The notes: generated by a model from the sequence alone, not told the origin. DNA of 64,000 bases from Actinomadura meyerae (GCF_900188445.1 NZ_FZOR01000028.1:1-64000); one strand, 5' to 3'; positions 51,439 through 62,026 are shown, counted from the stretch's first letter. Made by a program: numbers and translations.

Positions 51439-52524
51439 ATGGCCATGACACGAGTCCGCCCAGGCCGCGCGCTGTTCAAGACGCGCGGCCGCCCCAGCGG
51501 CGTGCAGGCTCCGCACCGCGATTCGGCCGTCATCGACTGGGCGGCCTACATCGACGGCCACCGGGTCTGCACCGACACCGTCGCCGACGCCGTCCGCCTG
51601 ATCCGCGACGGCCGGCTGACCCCCGACGGCGACAGCGCCGGTTTCGTGTGGGTCGGCCTCCATGAGCCGTCCGCGACCGAGCTGGCCGAGATCGCCGAGG
51701 TCTTCGGCCTGCACCCGCTCGCCGTCGAGGACGCCATCCACGCCCACCAGCGGCCGAAGCTGGAGCGCTACGACGACGTGCACTTCGTCGTCATGAAGAC
51801 CGTCGGCTACGTCCCGAGCGAGCCCGGCGGCGCCGAGGTCGTCGTCACCGGCGAGATCATGCTCTTCTGCGGCCCCGACTTCGTGGTGACCGTCCGGCAC
51901 GGCGTCCACGGCGAGCTCGGCGCCGTCCGCCGCGACCTGGAGCGCGACCCGGCCCGGCTCGCCCTCGGCCCGGCCGCCGTCCTGCACGCCGTCGCCGACC
52001 GCGTCGTGGACGGCTACGTCAGCGTCGCCGACGCCGTCATGGAGGACATCGACGAGGTAGAGGAAGCCGTCTTCTCGCCGGAGCGCACCGACGAGTCGCG
52101 GCGCATCTACCGGCTCAAGCGCGAGGTCATCCAGCTCAAGCGCGCGGTGGGGCCGCTGGCCGGGCCGCTGCGCAACCTCTCCGGGCGGCGGTTCGTCCCG
52201 GCCGAGATAAGGGAGTACCTGCGCGACGTCGAGGACCACCTCACCCGCGTCCGCGAGCAGGTCGAGTCCTACGACGAGCTGCTGAACCCGATCCTCCACG
52301 CGCACATGACCCAGGTCACCGTCGCCGACAACAAGGACATGCGCAAGATCTCCGCCTGGGGCGCCATCTTCATGGTCCCCACCGCCATCGCGGGGGTCTA
52401 CGGGATGAACTTCACGTTCATGCCCGAGACCCAGTGGCGCTACGGCTACCCGATGATCCTCGGCATCATCGGCCTGGCCTGCATGTCCCTCTACCGGGGC
52501 TTCCGCCGCAACGGCTGGCTCTAG
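51439..52524 (+). CDS. corA: CorA-family magnesium/cobalt transporter
   Basis: 361 residues. Large cytosolic domain with a helical stalk, then two membrane helices near the C-terminus (about 310-355), the first ending with the family signature YGMNF. It forms pentamers that admit Mg2+ under control of cytosolic Mg2+. The gene has GGAG upstream and is preceded by the leader ORF. Its stop lies in a 20-bp repeat. Confidence 0.93.
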   Translation: MAMTRVRPGRALFKTRGRPSGVQAPHRDSAVIDWAAYIDGHRVCTDTVADAVRLIRDGRLTPDGDSAGFVWVGLHEPSATELAEIAEVFGLHPLAVEDAIHAHQRPKLERYDDVHFVVMKTVGYVPSEPGGAEVVVTGEIMLFCGPDFVVTVRHGVHGELGAVRRDLERDPARLALGPAAVLHAVADRVVDGYVSVADAVMEDIDEVEEAVFSPERTDESRRIYRLKREVIQLKRAVGPLAGPLRNLSGRRFVPAEIREYLRDVEDHLTRVREQVESYDELLNPILHAHMTQVTVADNKDMRKISAWGAIFMVPTAIAGVYGMNFTFMPETQWRYGYPMILGIIGLACMSLYRGFRRNGWL

Positions 52525-52560
52525 GGCCGCCCCCAAGGCCCTAGGGCCAACTCCAAGGCC
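52521..52560. repeat. two 20-bp tandem repeats spanning the corA stop
   Basis: ctagggccgcccccaaggcc and ctagggccaactccaaggcc. The first holds the corA stop TAG (52522-52524); the second has TAG at 52542, in a different frame. Confidence 0.85.
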
Positions 52561-52572
52561 GGAACAGCCTGC

Positions 52573-53397
52573 CTAGACGGCCGCCAGGACCTCCTGGAGC
52601 CGGTCCGGGTAGTCGGTGACGATGGCGTCGACGCCGTACTCGATGAAGCGGGCCATGTCGTCTGGGGCGTTGACCGTCCAGACGATGACCGGCAGAGCCA
52701 GCGCGTGGGCCTGCTCCACCAGTTCGGGCGTGGTGATGACGTCCTCAGGCGAGACGGCGGTCGCACCGGCCGCGAGAGCGGCGGCCACCGGATCCGCAGG
52801 GGACAGACCCGCCAGCCACGCCGTGCCCTGGACGAGGGTCTTGCGCTCCATCAGCGCCACACGGCCCAGTTCCGGGTAGTGGCTGCGGGCCTCGGCCAGG
52901 ATCCGCCAGTCGAAGGCCAGAAGCCGGGCACGGCCGGCCATGCCCGTGGACCTCAGCACGTCCACCACGGCGGCGGTGAAAAGTTCGACCTCTTCGTCCG
53001 TCCACGTGGGGTCGGTCTTCAGTTCCACGGACAGGGCCGTCTCCGACGGGGCGAGCAGCAGGCACGCCTCCGCCAGCGTGGGGATGACCGTGCCGGGCAT
53101 CCCCAGATGCGTGCCCGCGTCCACCGTGCGGAGCTGCGCCAGCGTCAGCTCACGGATCGGCTTGCCCACGTAGGGGAAGTCGGGGTCGTCGGGCTGGGCG
53201 GGGTCGCCGTCCACCAGGTTGCGCGACGACAGGACCTGGTCGTGGTTCAGGACGGCCACGCCGTCCGCTGACAGGCCCACGTCCAGCTCGATGGCGTCCA
53301 CGCCCAGGTCGAGGGCGTGCACGAAACCGGGAAGGGTGTTCTCCGGACGGAGGCCGCGCGCGCCCCGGTGCCCGTGCACCTCGACGGTTGAAATCAC
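52573..53397 (-). CDS. glycerophosphodiester phosphodiesterase
   Basis: 274 residues from GTG 53395-53397. The GDPD motifs H-R-G-A and ENTLP (HGHRGARGLRPENTLPGF), ELDVGLSADGVAVLNHD with the metal ligands, LSVELK and IVWTVNAPDDMARFIEYGVDAIVTDYPD place the active site in a TIM barrel. It releases glycerol-3-phosphate from glycerophosphodiesters. No signal peptide, so cytosolic. Confidence 0.9.
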   Translation of the reverse strand: MISTVEVHGHRGARGLRPENTLPGFVHALDLGVDAIELDVGLSADGVAVLNHDQVLSSRNLVDGDPAQPDDPDFPYVGKPIRELTLAQLRTVDAGTHLGMPGTVIPTLAEACLLLAPSETALSVELKTDPTWTDEEVELFTAAVVDVLRSTGMAGRARLLAFDWRILAEARSHYPELGRVALMERKTLVQGTAWLAGLSPADPVAAALAAGATAVSPEDVITTPELVEQAHALALPVIVWTVNAPDDMARFIEYGVDAIVTDYPDRLQEVLAAV

Positions 53398-53440
53398 CGA
53401 TCGCACGCTACCGGCGGCGGCTGAACGCGGGGTGAAGAAT

Positions 53441-53494
53441 GCCGGACAAGGGAGCGACGCCGCACAAGGGAGCGACGTCAGACAAGGGAGCGGA
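53441..53494. repeat. three 18-bp tandem repeats spanning the purA stop
   Basis: gccggacaagggagcgac, gccgcacaagggagcgac and gtcagacaagggagcgga. The purA stop (TGA, 53478-53480 minus) lies in the third unit; the other two have lost it by point changes. Confidence 0.85.
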
Positions 53495-54761
53495 GCGCGA
53501 GCGTCTGGTCGCGGCCGGGGCCGACGCCGATGGCGGAGATCTGGGCGCCGGACATCTCCTCCAGGGCCCGGACGTAGGCCTGGGCGTTGGCCGGCAGGTC
53601 CTCGAACTTCTTCGCGCCGGTGATGTCCTCCTGCCAGCCGTCCAGGTACTCCAGGATGGGCTTGGCGTGGTGGAACTCGGTCTGGGTGGTGGGCAGCTCG
53701 TCGACCCGCTCGCCGTCCACGTCGTAGGCGACGCACACCGGGACCCGCTCCAGCCCGGACAGCACGTCCAGCTTCGTCAGGAAGTAGTCGGTGATGCCGT
53801 TGACGCGGGTCGCGTACCGGGCGATGACCGCGTCGAACCAGCCGCAGCGGCGGTCGCGGCCCGTGGTGACGCCGTACTCGCCGCCGGTCTTGCGCAGGTA
53901 CTCGCCCTGCTCGTCCAGCAGCTCGGTGGGGAACGGCCCGGAGCCGACACGGGTCGTGTACGCCTTCAGGATGCCGATCACCCGGGTGATCTTCGTGGGG
54001 CCGACGCCGGAGCCCGCGCACGCGCCGCCCGCCGTCGGGCTGGACGACGTCACGAACGGGTAGGTGCCGTGGTCGATGTCGAGCAGCGTGCCCTGCGCGC
54101 CCTCCAGCAGGACGACCTTGCCGTCGTCCAGGGCCTTGTTCAGCACGAGCGTGGTGTCGGCGACGAACGGCTTCAGCCGCTCCCCGTAGGTCACGTACTC
54201 CTGGACGATCGGGCCCGTGTCGATGCGGCGCCGGTTGTAGACCTTCGTCAGCACCTGGTTCTTCTCGCGCAGCGCCAGGTCGAGCTTCTGCGTGAGGATG
54301 TTCGGGTCGAACAGGTCCTGGACGCGGATGCCCATCCGGTTGATCTTGTCGGCGTAGGTCGGGCCGATGCCGCGCCCGGTCGTGCCGATCCGGGCCTTGC
54401 CGAGGTACCGCTCGGTGACCTTGTCGAGGGCGCGGTGGTGCGGCATGATCAGGTGCGCGTTCGCCGAGATCAGCAGCCGCTCGCAGGAGATGCCGCGCTC
54501 GCGCAGCCCGTCGATCTCCTGGAGCAGGACGGCCGGGTCGATCACCACCCCGTTGCCGATCACCGGGACGACGTCCGGCGACAGGACACCGGACGGCAGC
54601 AGGTGCAGCGCGTAGCTCTTGTCGCCGATGACCACCGTGTGGCCCGCGTTGTTGCCGCCCTGGTAGCGGACGACGTAGTCGACGTCCCCACCGAGCAGGT
54701 CTGTTGCCTTGCCCTTGCCCTCATCTCCCCACTGGGCACCGACAAGAACGATGGCAGGCAT
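53478..54761 (-). CDS. purA: adenylosuccinate synthetase PurA
   Basis: 427 residues from ATG 54759-54761. GDEGKGK at 12-18 with catalytic Asp13, NNAGHTV with His41, GTTGRGIGP, LLEGAQG and VTTGRDRRCGWFD complete the family pattern. It joins IMP and aspartate with GTP. Placed between the diesterase and a LuxR gene, both on the minus strand but not tightly coupled. Confidence 0.96.
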   Translation of the reverse strand: MPAIVLVGAQWGDEGKGKATDLLGGDVDYVVRYQGGNNAGHTVVIGDKSYALHLLPSGVLSPDVVPVIGNGVVIDPAVLLQEIDGLRERGISCERLLISANAHLIMPHHRALDKVTERYLGKARIGTTGRGIGPTYADKINRMGIRVQDLFDPNILTQKLDLALREKNQVLTKVYNRRRIDTGPIVQEYVTYGERLKPFVADTTLVLNKALDDGKVVLLEGAQGTLLDIDHGTYPFVTSSSPTAGGACAGSGVGPTKITRVIGILKAYTTRVGSGPFPTELLDEQGEYLRKTGGEYGVTTGRDRRCGWFDAVIARYATRVNGITDYFLTKLDVLSGLERVPVCVAYDVDGERVDELPTTQTEFHHAKPILEYLDGWQEDITGAKKFEDLPANAQAYVRALEEMSGAQISAIGVGPGRDQTLALRSLV

Positions 54762-54880
54762 GCCACTTTTCCTTCCCACGACGAAGGCCCCGGTCGCCGC
54801 AAGCGCGAAGGGGCCTCTTGCGATCAAAGCGTACCCGCACCTGCGCCGCAAGGAAACCGGAGCCGGATCCGCCCCGCTGG

Positions 54881-55978
54881 TCAGCGGCCGGTGCGGCGGG
54901 GCCAGTAGTTCTCCGCGAACAGCTTCGCGACCAGCTCGCCGCGGCTCGACACGCCCGTCTTGGCGAAGACCGCCTTGATGTGGTCGCGGACGGTGTGCGG
55001 GGAGATGACCAGTTCGGCGGCGATGTCGCCGGTCGCCAGCCCGCGCGCCAGCAGCTGGGTGATCTCCAGCTCGCGGGCGGACAGCCCGTACGCCTCCGCG
55101 ATGACCGGCGCCATGTCGGAGCCGGTGGCGGGCTGGACGACCACGGCGGTGGGGCCGGGCGCGCCGCCGGGGCCGCCGTCCAGGCAGGAGGCGTGGACGG
55201 CGAGCCACTGGCCGTCGCGGGTGCGGATCCGGATGCGGGCCGCGCCGCGGTCGTGCCCGGCGGCGACGGCGCGGGCCTGCGCGGCCGTCCCGGCGAGCCA
55301 CACCGGCAGGGGCGGGCCCAGCGGGGACGGGACGGTCGGGCCGTCCGGGAGGCGGCCGAGGTGGTGGCGGGCCTCGGCGTTGATCGAGATGGGCGTCCCG
55401 GCCGCGTCGAAAAGGATGAGCCCAGGGTCCTGCGGGGCGGCGGGCCCCGCCGCCGGGACCGGCCGGGCCAGCTCCCGCAGGCGGTCGGCCAGCGGTGCCG
55501 ACAGCCCGGCGACCAGGGAGATCTCGGCCGGGCCGAAGGGCTCGCGGCCCTTCTCGCGGAACAGGCTGACGACGCCCCAGGGCCGCCCGCCGGTGCGCAG
55601 GACGGCGCGCAGCTCGTCCCCCACGCCCCGGCGCCCGAGGAGCCTGCGGAACTGGGCGCTGCGCGCGGGCAGCCCGCCGGTGGCCGCCGCGAGCCCGGCG
55701 GCGGGGACGGCGGCGCGGGCCAGCTCGCGGTACGGCAGCACCGTCTCCTCCAGGAGCGCGCACTCCCAGTAGGCGAAGCAGTCCTCGCCGCGCCCGAGGT
55801 TCTCCACCCGCATCGGCGCGGTGACGAGTCCGGTCTCGGGATCGGTGGCCGACCAGGCCGCCGCCTGGAAGCCGACGAGCCGGCCGAGCCGCGCCGAGGC
55901 GGCCGCGAAGAGGCCCGCCGCGTCCCGCGCCCGTGCGGCCCCGTCGAGCAGGGCCCGCCGCTCCCGCTGATCGATCAC
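54881..55978 (-). CDS. LuxR-family regulator with sensor domain
   Basis: 365 residues. The C-terminal LuxR helix-turn-helix is typical: LSARELEITQLLARGLATGDIAAELVISPHTVRDHIKAVFAK. The rest resembles GAF- and PAS-like sensor domains (LLGRRGVGDELRAVLRTGG, LILFDAAGTPISINAEAR), common in solo LuxR proteins of actinomycetes. Signal unknown. It is divergent from the FAD protein at 56099, perhaps its target. Confidence 0.85.
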   Translation of the reverse strand: MIDQRERRALLDGAARARDAAGLFAAASARLGRLVGFQAAAWSATDPETGLVTAPMRVENLGRGEDCFAYWECALLEETVLPYRELARAAVPAAGLAAATGGLPARSAQFRRLLGRRGVGDELRAVLRTGGRPWGVVSLFREKGREPFGPAEISLVAGLSAPLADRLRELARPVPAAGPAAPQDPGLILFDAAGTPISINAEARHHLGRLPDGPTVPSPLGPPLPVWLAGTAAQARAVAAGHDRGAARIRIRTRDGQWLAVHASCLDGGPGGAPGPTAVVVQPATGSDMAPVIAEAYGLSARELEITQLLARGLATGDIAAELVISPHTVRDHIKAVFAKTGVSSRGELVAKLFAENYWPRRTGR

Positions 55979-56098
55979 GCCTTCAGTCTGCCCGGCGTGC
56001 GTCGCCGCCGGACCCCCTCAGACGGGGGATCGCGGCGCGGGCGGATCCCCGCGTCCGCGGGATGGGGCGGGCGCGGCCGGGCGGCGAGGCTCGGCGGC

Positions 56099-57516
56099 AT
56101 GGACATCGCGATCATCGGGGCGGGCGCGGCGGCCGTCGCGCTGCTGGACGCCCTCGATCCCTCGGACGTGCGTACCGTCACCGTGTTGGACCCCTCGGAC
56201 GCGCCGTGGCGGGGCCGCCCCTACCGGCCCGACCTGGACTCCGTCCTCGTCAACGCCCCGCCGCCGATCATGTCGATCCGGGCGGGGGACCCGCACCACT
56301 ACGCGCGCTGGCTGGACGGCCGACCGGCGAGCTACCTCGACGAGCGGCTCGGCAGCCCGATCCCGCCACGCGCCGCCTACGGGCGGTACCTGGCGGACAC
56401 CGCCGAGGCGGCACTCGCCCGCTTCACCGAGGCGGAGGTCGTCCCGTCGGCGGTGACCGGTGTGTCCCTGGCCGGCCGGCCGTCCACACGGCGGACGGCC
56501 GGACCCGAACGGCCGACCAGGTCGTGCTGTGCGTCGGAGGCGGCACGCCCCGCGACCTCTACGGGCTGGCGGGCGCACCCGGCTTCACCGCCGACCCCTA
56601 CCCGCTGGAACGGACCCTCGAAGGCGTCCCCTCCGAATGCGACGTGGCCGTCATCGGCGGCGGCCTCACCGCCGTCGACATCGTGGTCTCCCTCGCCGCG
56701 CGCGGGCACACCGGCCGGATGAGCCTGGTGTCGCGGAGCGGCGCGCTCCCGTTCGTCTGGCAGCGTCCGACCGAGACGGGCCTCCGGCACCTGGCGCCCG
56801 AGCGGCTGCGGTCCCTCGGCGGCCCGGTCACCCTCTCCGGATTCGCCGACCTGATCCGCGCGGAGCTGGCGGAGCGCGGCGAGAGCTGGGACGAGCTGGC
56901 CGCCTGGATCACCGCGGCGATGCGCCGGGACCCGGCCGCGAACCTGCGCGAGCAGCTCGCCATGGTGGACGCCCCGCAGCTCGGCCGCCGCATCGTGCAG
57001 GAGGCCGCGCACACCGCCGGCCCGATCGCCTGGCGGCTGCTTCCCCCGAGCGACCGGGAGCGGCTCCGCACCCGCCATCTCCGGACGGTCACGAGCCTGG
57101 CCTCACCGATGGTGCCCCGCAACGCCGCAGTGCTCCTGGAGCTGTTCGAGGCGGGGACGCTGGAGGCGCTGCCGGGGCTGGAGAAGATCGAGCCCGGCCG
57201 CCGGTTCCGGATCACCCACGCGGCGGGCGTCCGCACGGCCGGCGCCGTGATCAACGCGGTCAACCCGCCGCCGCACGCGATCCCGCGGGCTGCGGAGGCG
57301 CTCGCCACGTCCCTCCTGGCCCAGGGCGCCGCGCAGGATTCGGACGGCGGCCTCGCGACCGATCCCGGCACGGGCCGGCTCCTCATCGAGGGCCGCCCCG
57401 ATCAGCGTCTGCACGTCGTCGGGGACCTGGCCGGCGGAGGGCCGTTCCTGGTCTCGGGGATTCCGGGCGTGGCCGCCCAGGCGCACCGGGCGGCCCGCTC
57501 GATCAGGAGCCGTTGA
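56099..57516 (+). pseudogene. FAD/NAD(P)-binding protein, frameshifted
   Basis: From ATG 56099 (MDIAIIGAGAAAVALLDAL, an FAD-binding fold) the frame is sound until about 56465 (TGVSLAG), then stays open only in a meaningless reading. The neighbouring frame then takes up the protein: ADQVVLCVGGGTPRDLYGL, DVAVIGGGLTAVDIVVSLA and VVGDLAGGGPFLVSGIPG, to TGA 57514-57516. One lost base near 56466-56490 (within ggccggccggccgtcc) explains it. The whole protein would be about 470 residues, resembling the FAD_NAD_bd (PF13454-like) proteins found with natural products. Sequencing error or recent inactivation. Confidence 0.75.
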
Positions 57517-57925
57517 GGACGTCCGAGGCCGTGGGGCTGCTGTCGCGCAGGAACGTCTTGCAGCGCTCGGCCTCGTCCTCCTCGCCGATCGCCGCGGCGG
57601 CGCGGCCGAGGGCGTGCAGGGCGCGGAGGAAGCCGCGGTTGGCCTCGTGCTCCCACGGGACGGGCCCGTGGCCCTTCCAGCCGGCCCGGCGGAGCTGGTC
57701 CAGGCCGCGGTGGTAGCCGGTGCGGGCGAAGGCGTAGGAGTCGATGACGGAGCCGTTGGCGAAGGCACGGTCGGCCAGCTCGGCCCACGCGCCGGGGTAG
57801 TCCGGGTGGCGCGCGGCGACTTCGAACGGGTCGACGCCGTTCTCCAGGGCCGTCCGGGCTTCGGGATTGTCCGGGAGTTCGGTCGGAGGAGGGCCGCCGA
57901 GCAGGTTCTGGGTCATGCGGGCCAT
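57503..57925 (-). CDS. DUF3151 family protein
   Basis: 140 residues. Typical DUF3151 residues: LPDNPEA, ARHPDYPGAWAELADRAFA and AFARTGYHRGLDQLRRAGWKGHGPVPWEHEANRGFLRAL. Conserved in actinobacteria, function unknown. It overlaps the end of the FAD gene by 14 bases, tail to tail. Confidence 0.9.
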   Translation of the reverse strand: MARMTQNLLGGPPPTELPDNPEARTALENGVDPFEVAARHPDYPGAWAELADRAFANGSVIDSYAFARTGYHRGLDQLRRAGWKGHGPVPWEHEANRGFLRALHALGRAAAAIGEEDEAERCKTFLRDSSPTASDVLNGS

Positions 57926-58004
57926 CGTAAGCAGGCCCGTCGCGCGCCCGGCAAGCAGGGGCGGGCGCCCCGGGGAACCGGAGCGCCCGCACGTGAGCCG
58001 TCGG

Positions 58005-58862
58005 TTACTTGCGGGCCTGGAAGAGGCGGGCGACCTGGTCGCTCAGCTTCGGCGCCTCAGTGGCACGCGCCTGGGTCCGCATGGCGGGGAACAGCTCGGT
58101 GTAGCTCTTGCTCGCCAGGTACATCTGGAAGTTCGCGGCGTTGCCCCCGGACGCCGACGGCAGCCCGGAGCGGAAGTCGACGAGCCAGCCGAGCCAGCCG
58201 CAGCTGCTCGCGGGCACCGAGAACGTCGTGTCGTTCATCTTCATGGCGATGGCGTTGTCGAACCACTCGACCGAGTCGTTGTCGCCGACGAGGTTGAGCG
58301 ACACCGGCGCCTTCTTGGAGCCGATGTAGCAGTCGTCGCCGAGCAGGTCGTTCTTGAGCTTGATCCTCATGTCCATGGTGGAGGCGTACTGGCCCTGCTC
58401 CGTGGTGAAGAGCCGGAAATTGCCGACGTACTTCGTCTTGACCTTGAGGTCGAGCAGGGGGATGCCCTCCGATCCGGGGATGCCGAGCGCGCCTCCCGGC
58501 ACGGTCATCGCCTTGGACTTCATGCTCACGAAGTTGTTGATGGGGTCGCCGACCGCGGGGTCGTAGCCGCTCTGCACGGTGATCGTGATCGGCTCGGTGA
58601 TCTCCTGGGTCATCGAGCCGAGCTTCATGGTGCCGCTGCCGAGGACGATGATCGCGCACTGCCAGTTGGCGGGGTTCGCGCCCACCGGCAGCTGGTCGGG
58701 GCAGTCGCTGTAGTCGAAGGTGACGGGCGCGTTCTCGCCGGGAGCCGCCGCCGCGGGAGCGGCGCCGAGGCCGACGACGGCCGGCACGGCCAGGGCGAGG
58801 GCGGACAGCAGGCGGGCGGAGCGCCGCAGGGGCCGCATCAGGGCACGGGGTGAGGATGTCAC
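58005..58862 (-). CDS. secreted protein of unknown function
   Basis: 285 residues from GTG 58860-58862 with AAAGG upstream (ATG 58836-58838 is an alternative). The signal peptide ends near AAPAAAAPG. The mature part (about 240 residues) is beta-rich with four Cys (DCPDQ, WQCAII, DDCYIG, SSCGWLG) that can form two disulfides, typical for exported actinomycete proteins. No enzyme motif recognised. Monocistronic. Confidence 0.7.
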   Translation of the reverse strand: MTSSPRALMRPLRRSARLLSALALAVPAVVGLGAAPAAAAPGENAPVTFDYSDCPDQLPVGANPANWQCAIIVLGSGTMKLGSMTQEITEPITITVQSGYDPAVGDPINNFVSMKSKAMTVPGGALGIPGSEGIPLLDLKVKTKYVGNFRLFTTEQGQYASTMDMRIKLKNDLLGDDCYIGSKKAPVSLNLVGDNDSVEWFDNAIAMKMNDTTFSVPASSCGWLGWLVDFRSGLPSASGGNAANFQMYLASKSYTELFPAMRTQARATEAPKLSDQVARLFQARK

Positions 58863-59014
58863 GAGGTGGGGTGCCTTTCTTCTCGCAAGCGCCCGAGCGG
58901 CGCGTGAGAACGTTCCAGTAGGCACTGTAAAGATCCACTCGCCCGTGCTCAAGATCCTTTTTGTCACGGAGAGATGAAGCTACTGACCGGTACCGGCCGC
59001 GCGCCGGGATGCCG

Positions 59015-59524
59015 TCAGACCATGGCGGGGCCGGGGAGCGGCAGGCTGAAGTGCGCCGACTCGCCGTCCAGCCGGGAGCGGGCTGCCGGCCAGCCCCGGT
59101 GGACGAACGAGATCCCCTGCCGGTTCGTCAGGATGACGTCCGCGTCGAACCCGGTGATGCCGCGCCGCGCCGCGAGCTGGGCGAGGTAGCCGACCAGGGC
59201 GCTGCCGAGCCCGCGGTGCTGCCAGGGGTCGGCGACGAGGACGGCGACGTCCGCCCGCCAGGGCCGCTCGGCGTCGCGGACGTACTCGGCGATGCCCGCG
59301 ATCTCGTCGCCGTCCAGGCCGACCATGGCCTCGCGGTCCCAGTGGTCGAGGCGGTCGAGCATGCCCACGTAGTACTCGGGGATGCGCGGCGTGCCGGAGA
59401 AGAAGCGCGTGTAGAGGCTGGCGGACGAGAGCCGGTCCGACATCCGCCGCACGCGCGGGCCGTCGGTGACCCCGTACGGCCGGATCCGCACGTCGGCGAG
59501 GCCGCGCGCATCGAGTTTCTTCAT
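59015..59524 (-). CDS. GNAT-family N-acetyltransferase
   Basis: 169 residues from ATG 59522-59524 (an ATG four codons upstream is possible). The acetyl-CoA motif A is DPWQHRGLGSALVGYL (Q-x-x-G-x-A type), followed by the usual RRGITGFDADVI helix-strand. Substrate unknown. It lies 48 bases downstream of the HxlR gene on the same strand; a palindrome in the gap suggests control by that regulator. Confidence 0.87.
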   Translation of the reverse strand: MKKLDARGLADVRIRPYGVTDGPRVRRMSDRLSSASLYTRFFSGTPRIPEYYVGMLDRLDHWDREAMVGLDGDEIAGIAEYVRDAERPWRADVAVLVADPWQHRGLGSALVGYLAQLAARRGITGFDADVILTNRQGISFVHRGWPAARSRLDGESAHFSLPLPGPAMV

Positions 59525-59545
59525 GCAACTCATTGGACCGCAGAA

Positions 59546-59562
59546 GGTTGCGTGAAGCAACC
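59546..59562. promoter_or_regulatory. candidate HxlR operator (GGTTGC-N5-GCAACC)
   Basis: Perfect 6-bp arms just upstream of the GNAT gene. A related palindrome, GTTTCATGAAAC, lies before the HxlR gene itself at 60041-60052. Confidence 0.5.
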
Positions 59563-59572
59563 CAAAAGTTCG

Positions 59573-60022
59573 TCAGGCGGCCGGACCCGGCCGGGGATCA
59601 ACGTCGGACGGACCGAGGCGCGCGCCGCAGGAGTCGCAGGTGAAGTCGGGGGTCAGCCGGCCGTCGCAGCCGCGATGGCCGATGATCAGCGGTGGTCCGT
59701 CCGGCGCGTAGTGGCGGTCGCCCCACATCAGCAGCGTCATGACCGCGGGCCACAGCTCCACGCCCTTGCGGGTGAGCCGGTACTCGAACCGTTCCGGCCG
59801 CTGCTGGTAGGGAACGCGGCGCATGATGCCCTCGTCGCACAGCCGGTTCAGCCGGTCGGTGAGGACGTTGCGGGCCACGCCGAGCACGTCCTGGAAGTCG
59901 TCGAAGCGCCGGACGCCCTGGAAGGCGCTGCGGATCACCAGCATCGTCCACCGGTCGCCGACGACCTCCAGCGACCGGGCGACGGAGCAGTTCTGCGACT
60001 CGTACGTCCGAGGTAGTGCCAC
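59573..60022 (-). CDS. HxlR-family transcriptional regulator
   Basis: 149 residues. Typical HxlR winged helix: Cys in QNCSVARSLEVVGDRWTMLVIR, FQDVLGVARNVLTDRLNRLCDEGIM and RRVPYQ. A C-terminal zinc-like pair (CDSCGARLG, plus CDG) extends it beyond the usual 110-120 residues, so it may bind metal. Probably represses itself and the GNAT gene. Confidence 0.88.
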   Translation of the reverse strand: MALPRTYESQNCSVARSLEVVGDRWTMLVIRSAFQGVRRFDDFQDVLGVARNVLTDRLNRLCDEGIMRRVPYQQRPERFEYRLTRKGVELWPAVMTLLMWGDRHYAPDGPPLIIGHRGCDGRLTPDFTCDSCGARLGPSDVDPRPGPAA

Positions 60023-60040
60023 ATGCCGGACACTACCCGA

Positions 60041-60052
60041 GTTTCATGAAAC
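60041..60052. promoter_or_regulatory. palindrome GTTTCATGAAAC before the HxlR gene
   Basis: A perfect 12-bp palindrome 19 bases upstream of the HxlR start. Confidence 0.5.
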
Positions 60053-60056
60053 AACG

Positions 60057-60083
60057 CGGCCCCAGGGGCGTCCCCTGGGGCCG
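60057..60083 (-). terminator. hairpin after fba
   Basis: CGGCCCCAGGGG (60057-60068) pairs perfectly with CCCCTGGGGCCG (60072-60083), 3-base loop, 15 bases beyond the fba stop; the minus strand continues with CGTTGTTTC. Confidence 0.8.
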
Positions 60084-60097
60084 TCGTTGCGGCTTCT

Positions 60098-61120
<1,023 letters not shown>

Positions 61121-61291
61121 TGTCAGCGTCCTTTCATACGCAGCGGTGCCGCCGGGCGTCCCGCCGGGCGGTAGCACCCGGTCCTCCGCGTACCCGGGCG
61201 AGCGCCCTGGTCACGCGTTTTCCGGGTCGGGCATGCCGTCCACCCCCAGTATCCCGCCTCTACGGAGCGGGTTGAAAGGTACGCTCGCCGT

Positions 61292-62017
61292 GTGGATCTC
61301 ACGACCCTTCCCCTGAACATCACAGAGTGGCTGCACCCCACCGCATGGTTGCAGCTCTTCGGCACCTTCGCGACGATCGGCGTGCTCGCCATCATCTTCG
61401 CGGAGACCGGACTGCTCTTCGGCTGCATCCTTCCGGGCGACTCGCTGCTCTTCACGGCGGGGATCCTCACGGCGGTCTCGACCGTCAACGGGCAGGAGTT
61501 CCAGCCCCTGTCGCTGCCCTGGCTGCTGGTCGGCGGCCCGGTCGCGGCGGTCGCCGGCGCCCAGCTCGGCCACTGGCTCGGCGCGAGATACGGCCGCAAG
61601 CTGTTCGACCGGCCCGACTCCCGCATCTTCAAGCAGGAGTGGGTGGAGAAGGCCGAGCACTACTTCAACCGGTTCGGCCCCGCGAAGGCGGTGGTGCTGG
61701 CGCGGTTCATCCCGATCGTCCGCACGTTCCTGAACCCGCTCGCCGGCATGCTCGGCATGGACGCCAAGCGGTTCTTCATCTGGAACGTCGTCGGCGGCGT
61801 GCTCTGGACGGACGCCCTGTTCCTGCTCGGCCACTTCCTCGGTTCCGAGGTCCCGGACATCGAGAAGTACATCCTTCCGGGCGTCGCGGTGATCCTCATC
61901 CTGTCGGTGATCCCGATCATCCGGGAGGTGCTGAAGGGGCGTAAAGCGGACCACGGTCCAGATAAGAATGGTCCCGAAGAGTCACGTCCGTCGCTCAGCG
62001 GTGACAGTTATCGCTAA
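61292..62017 (+). CDS. DedA-family membrane protein
   Basis: 241 residues from GTG 61292. The E-x-G-L-L-x-x-x-x-L-P-G-D-S-L motif (AETGLLFGCILPGDSLLF) and ARFIPIVRTFLNPLAGM of the DedA family are present, with about five membrane helices. The family flips undecaprenyl phosphate and related lipids. It is followed 9 bases later by the next gene, probably an operon. Confidence 0.9.
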   Translation: MDLTTLPLNITEWLHPTAWLQLFGTFATIGVLAIIFAETGLLFGCILPGDSLLFTAGILTAVSTVNGQEFQPLSLPWLLVGGPVAAVAGAQLGHWLGARYGRKLFDRPDSRIFKQEWVEKAEHYFNRFGPAKAVVLARFIPIVRTFLNPLAGMLGMDAKRFFIWNVVGGVLWTDALFLLGHFLGSEVPDIEKYILPGVAVILILSVIPIIREVLKGRKADHGPDKNGPEESRPSLSGDSYR

Positions 62018-62026
62018 CCTCCCCAT

